5,356 bases of DNA from Vulcanimicrobiota bacterium. GTDB taxonomy: Bacteria > Vulcanimicrobiota > Vulcanimicrobiia > Vulcanimicrobiales > Vulcanimicrobiaceae. Position 1 is the stretch's first letter. Each line of letters begins with the position of its first letter. Under the pieces are notes generated by a model, which was not told the origin of the DNA, ran no database searches, and was given only the letters and a program-made list of their open reading frames with translations. Made by a program: the position numbers and the translations under genes. Below, in pieces: positions 5,261 through 5,356 of the stretch. Where the stretch lies: assembly GCA_019247395.1 (NCBI GenBank), contig JAFAOZ010000324.1, positions 1 through 5,356 on the forward strand, written 5' to 3'.

Positions 5261-5356
5261 GAACCTCGCAACACCCGTCGCGGTCTTGGCCGCACTGTAC
5301 ATCGCCGTCTCGGCGCAGACTCCAACACCGTTGCCCTCGTCCTCGCCGGCGCCCTC
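5253..5356 (+). CDS. Secreted protein, N-terminal fragment (3' end outside window)
   Basis: Starting at TTG 5253, which overlaps the recQ stop, the frame stays open to the window edge for 34 codons. It reads MRRN-LATPVAVLAALYIAVSA-QTPTPLPSSSPAP: two arginines, a hydrophobic core of about 15 residues, a plausible signal-peptidase I site after AVSA (residue 21), then a Pro/Ser/Thr-rich segment like a flexible linker of an exported protein. There is no lipobox cysteine. The overlap suggests co-transcription with recQ. There is no strong Shine-Dalgarno, so initiation may be coupled to recQ translation. The mature function is not visible. A start inside the next few codons would remove the charged N-terminus, which favours this TTG. 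Confidence 0.6.
   Translation, partial: MRRNLATPVAVLAALYIAVSAQTPTPLPSSSPAP

Noticed and set aside
4358..5302. Minus-strand frame of 314 codons antisense to recQ
   Set aside because: Antisense shadow of a conserved helicase; no domain and no ribosome-binding site.

Overview
The window is GC-rich bacterial chromosome and consists mostly of DNA replication and repair genes. The sequence alone does not settle the taxon. The visible traits are high GC, frequent GTG/TTG starts, an Ala/Pro-rich DnaX linker, and repeats of the kind that translate to 'FDSLRSLR'. They would suit a high-GC lineage such as Actinobacteria or an uncultured group like Eremiobacterota; this is a weak inference.

Layout. Positions 3-482 (+) hold the C-terminal part of a MOSC-domain protein whose start lies outside the window. 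Positions 483-718 are a convergent intergenic gap with several small hairpins and a repeat-like cluster. From 3254 down to 719 (-) runs the conserved cluster dnaX, ybaB/ebfC, recR, with an 11-nt gap and then a 4-nt overlap. The 368-bp divergent gap 3255-3622 separates dnaX from recQ. Most of it is an apparent 233-bp non-autonomous transposable element (MITE-like, 3262-3494) flanked by TA dinucleotides. The rest holds an unoccupied stretch with a small palindrome and a terminator-like hairpin in front of recQ. Positions 3623-5260 (+) encode a RecQ-family helicase with unusual accessory domains. A further reading frame starts at a TTG overlapping the recQ stop and begins a secreted protein cut off by the window end.

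Functional picture. DnaX is the clamp-loader ATPase of the replicase. YbaB is a nucleoid-associated DNA-binding protein. RecR acts with RecF/RecO in loading RecA at gaps. RecQ unwinds DNA in the same gap-repair pathway. The divergent dnaX and recQ units are therefore a plausible replication/recombination locus.

The two most unusual things are these. (1) The MITE-like element lies about 7 bp upstream of the dnaX start. Removing it together with one TA copy restores an AAAGG Shine-Dalgarno 7 nt from the GTG, so the insertion seems to have separated the ribosome-binding site from its start codon. (2) The RecQ protein ends in a PcrA/UvrD-like Tudor domain and carries an extra winged-helix-like segment before its zinc site. 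I see no evidence of a defence system, CRISPR array, tRNA, rRNA or SRP RNA.
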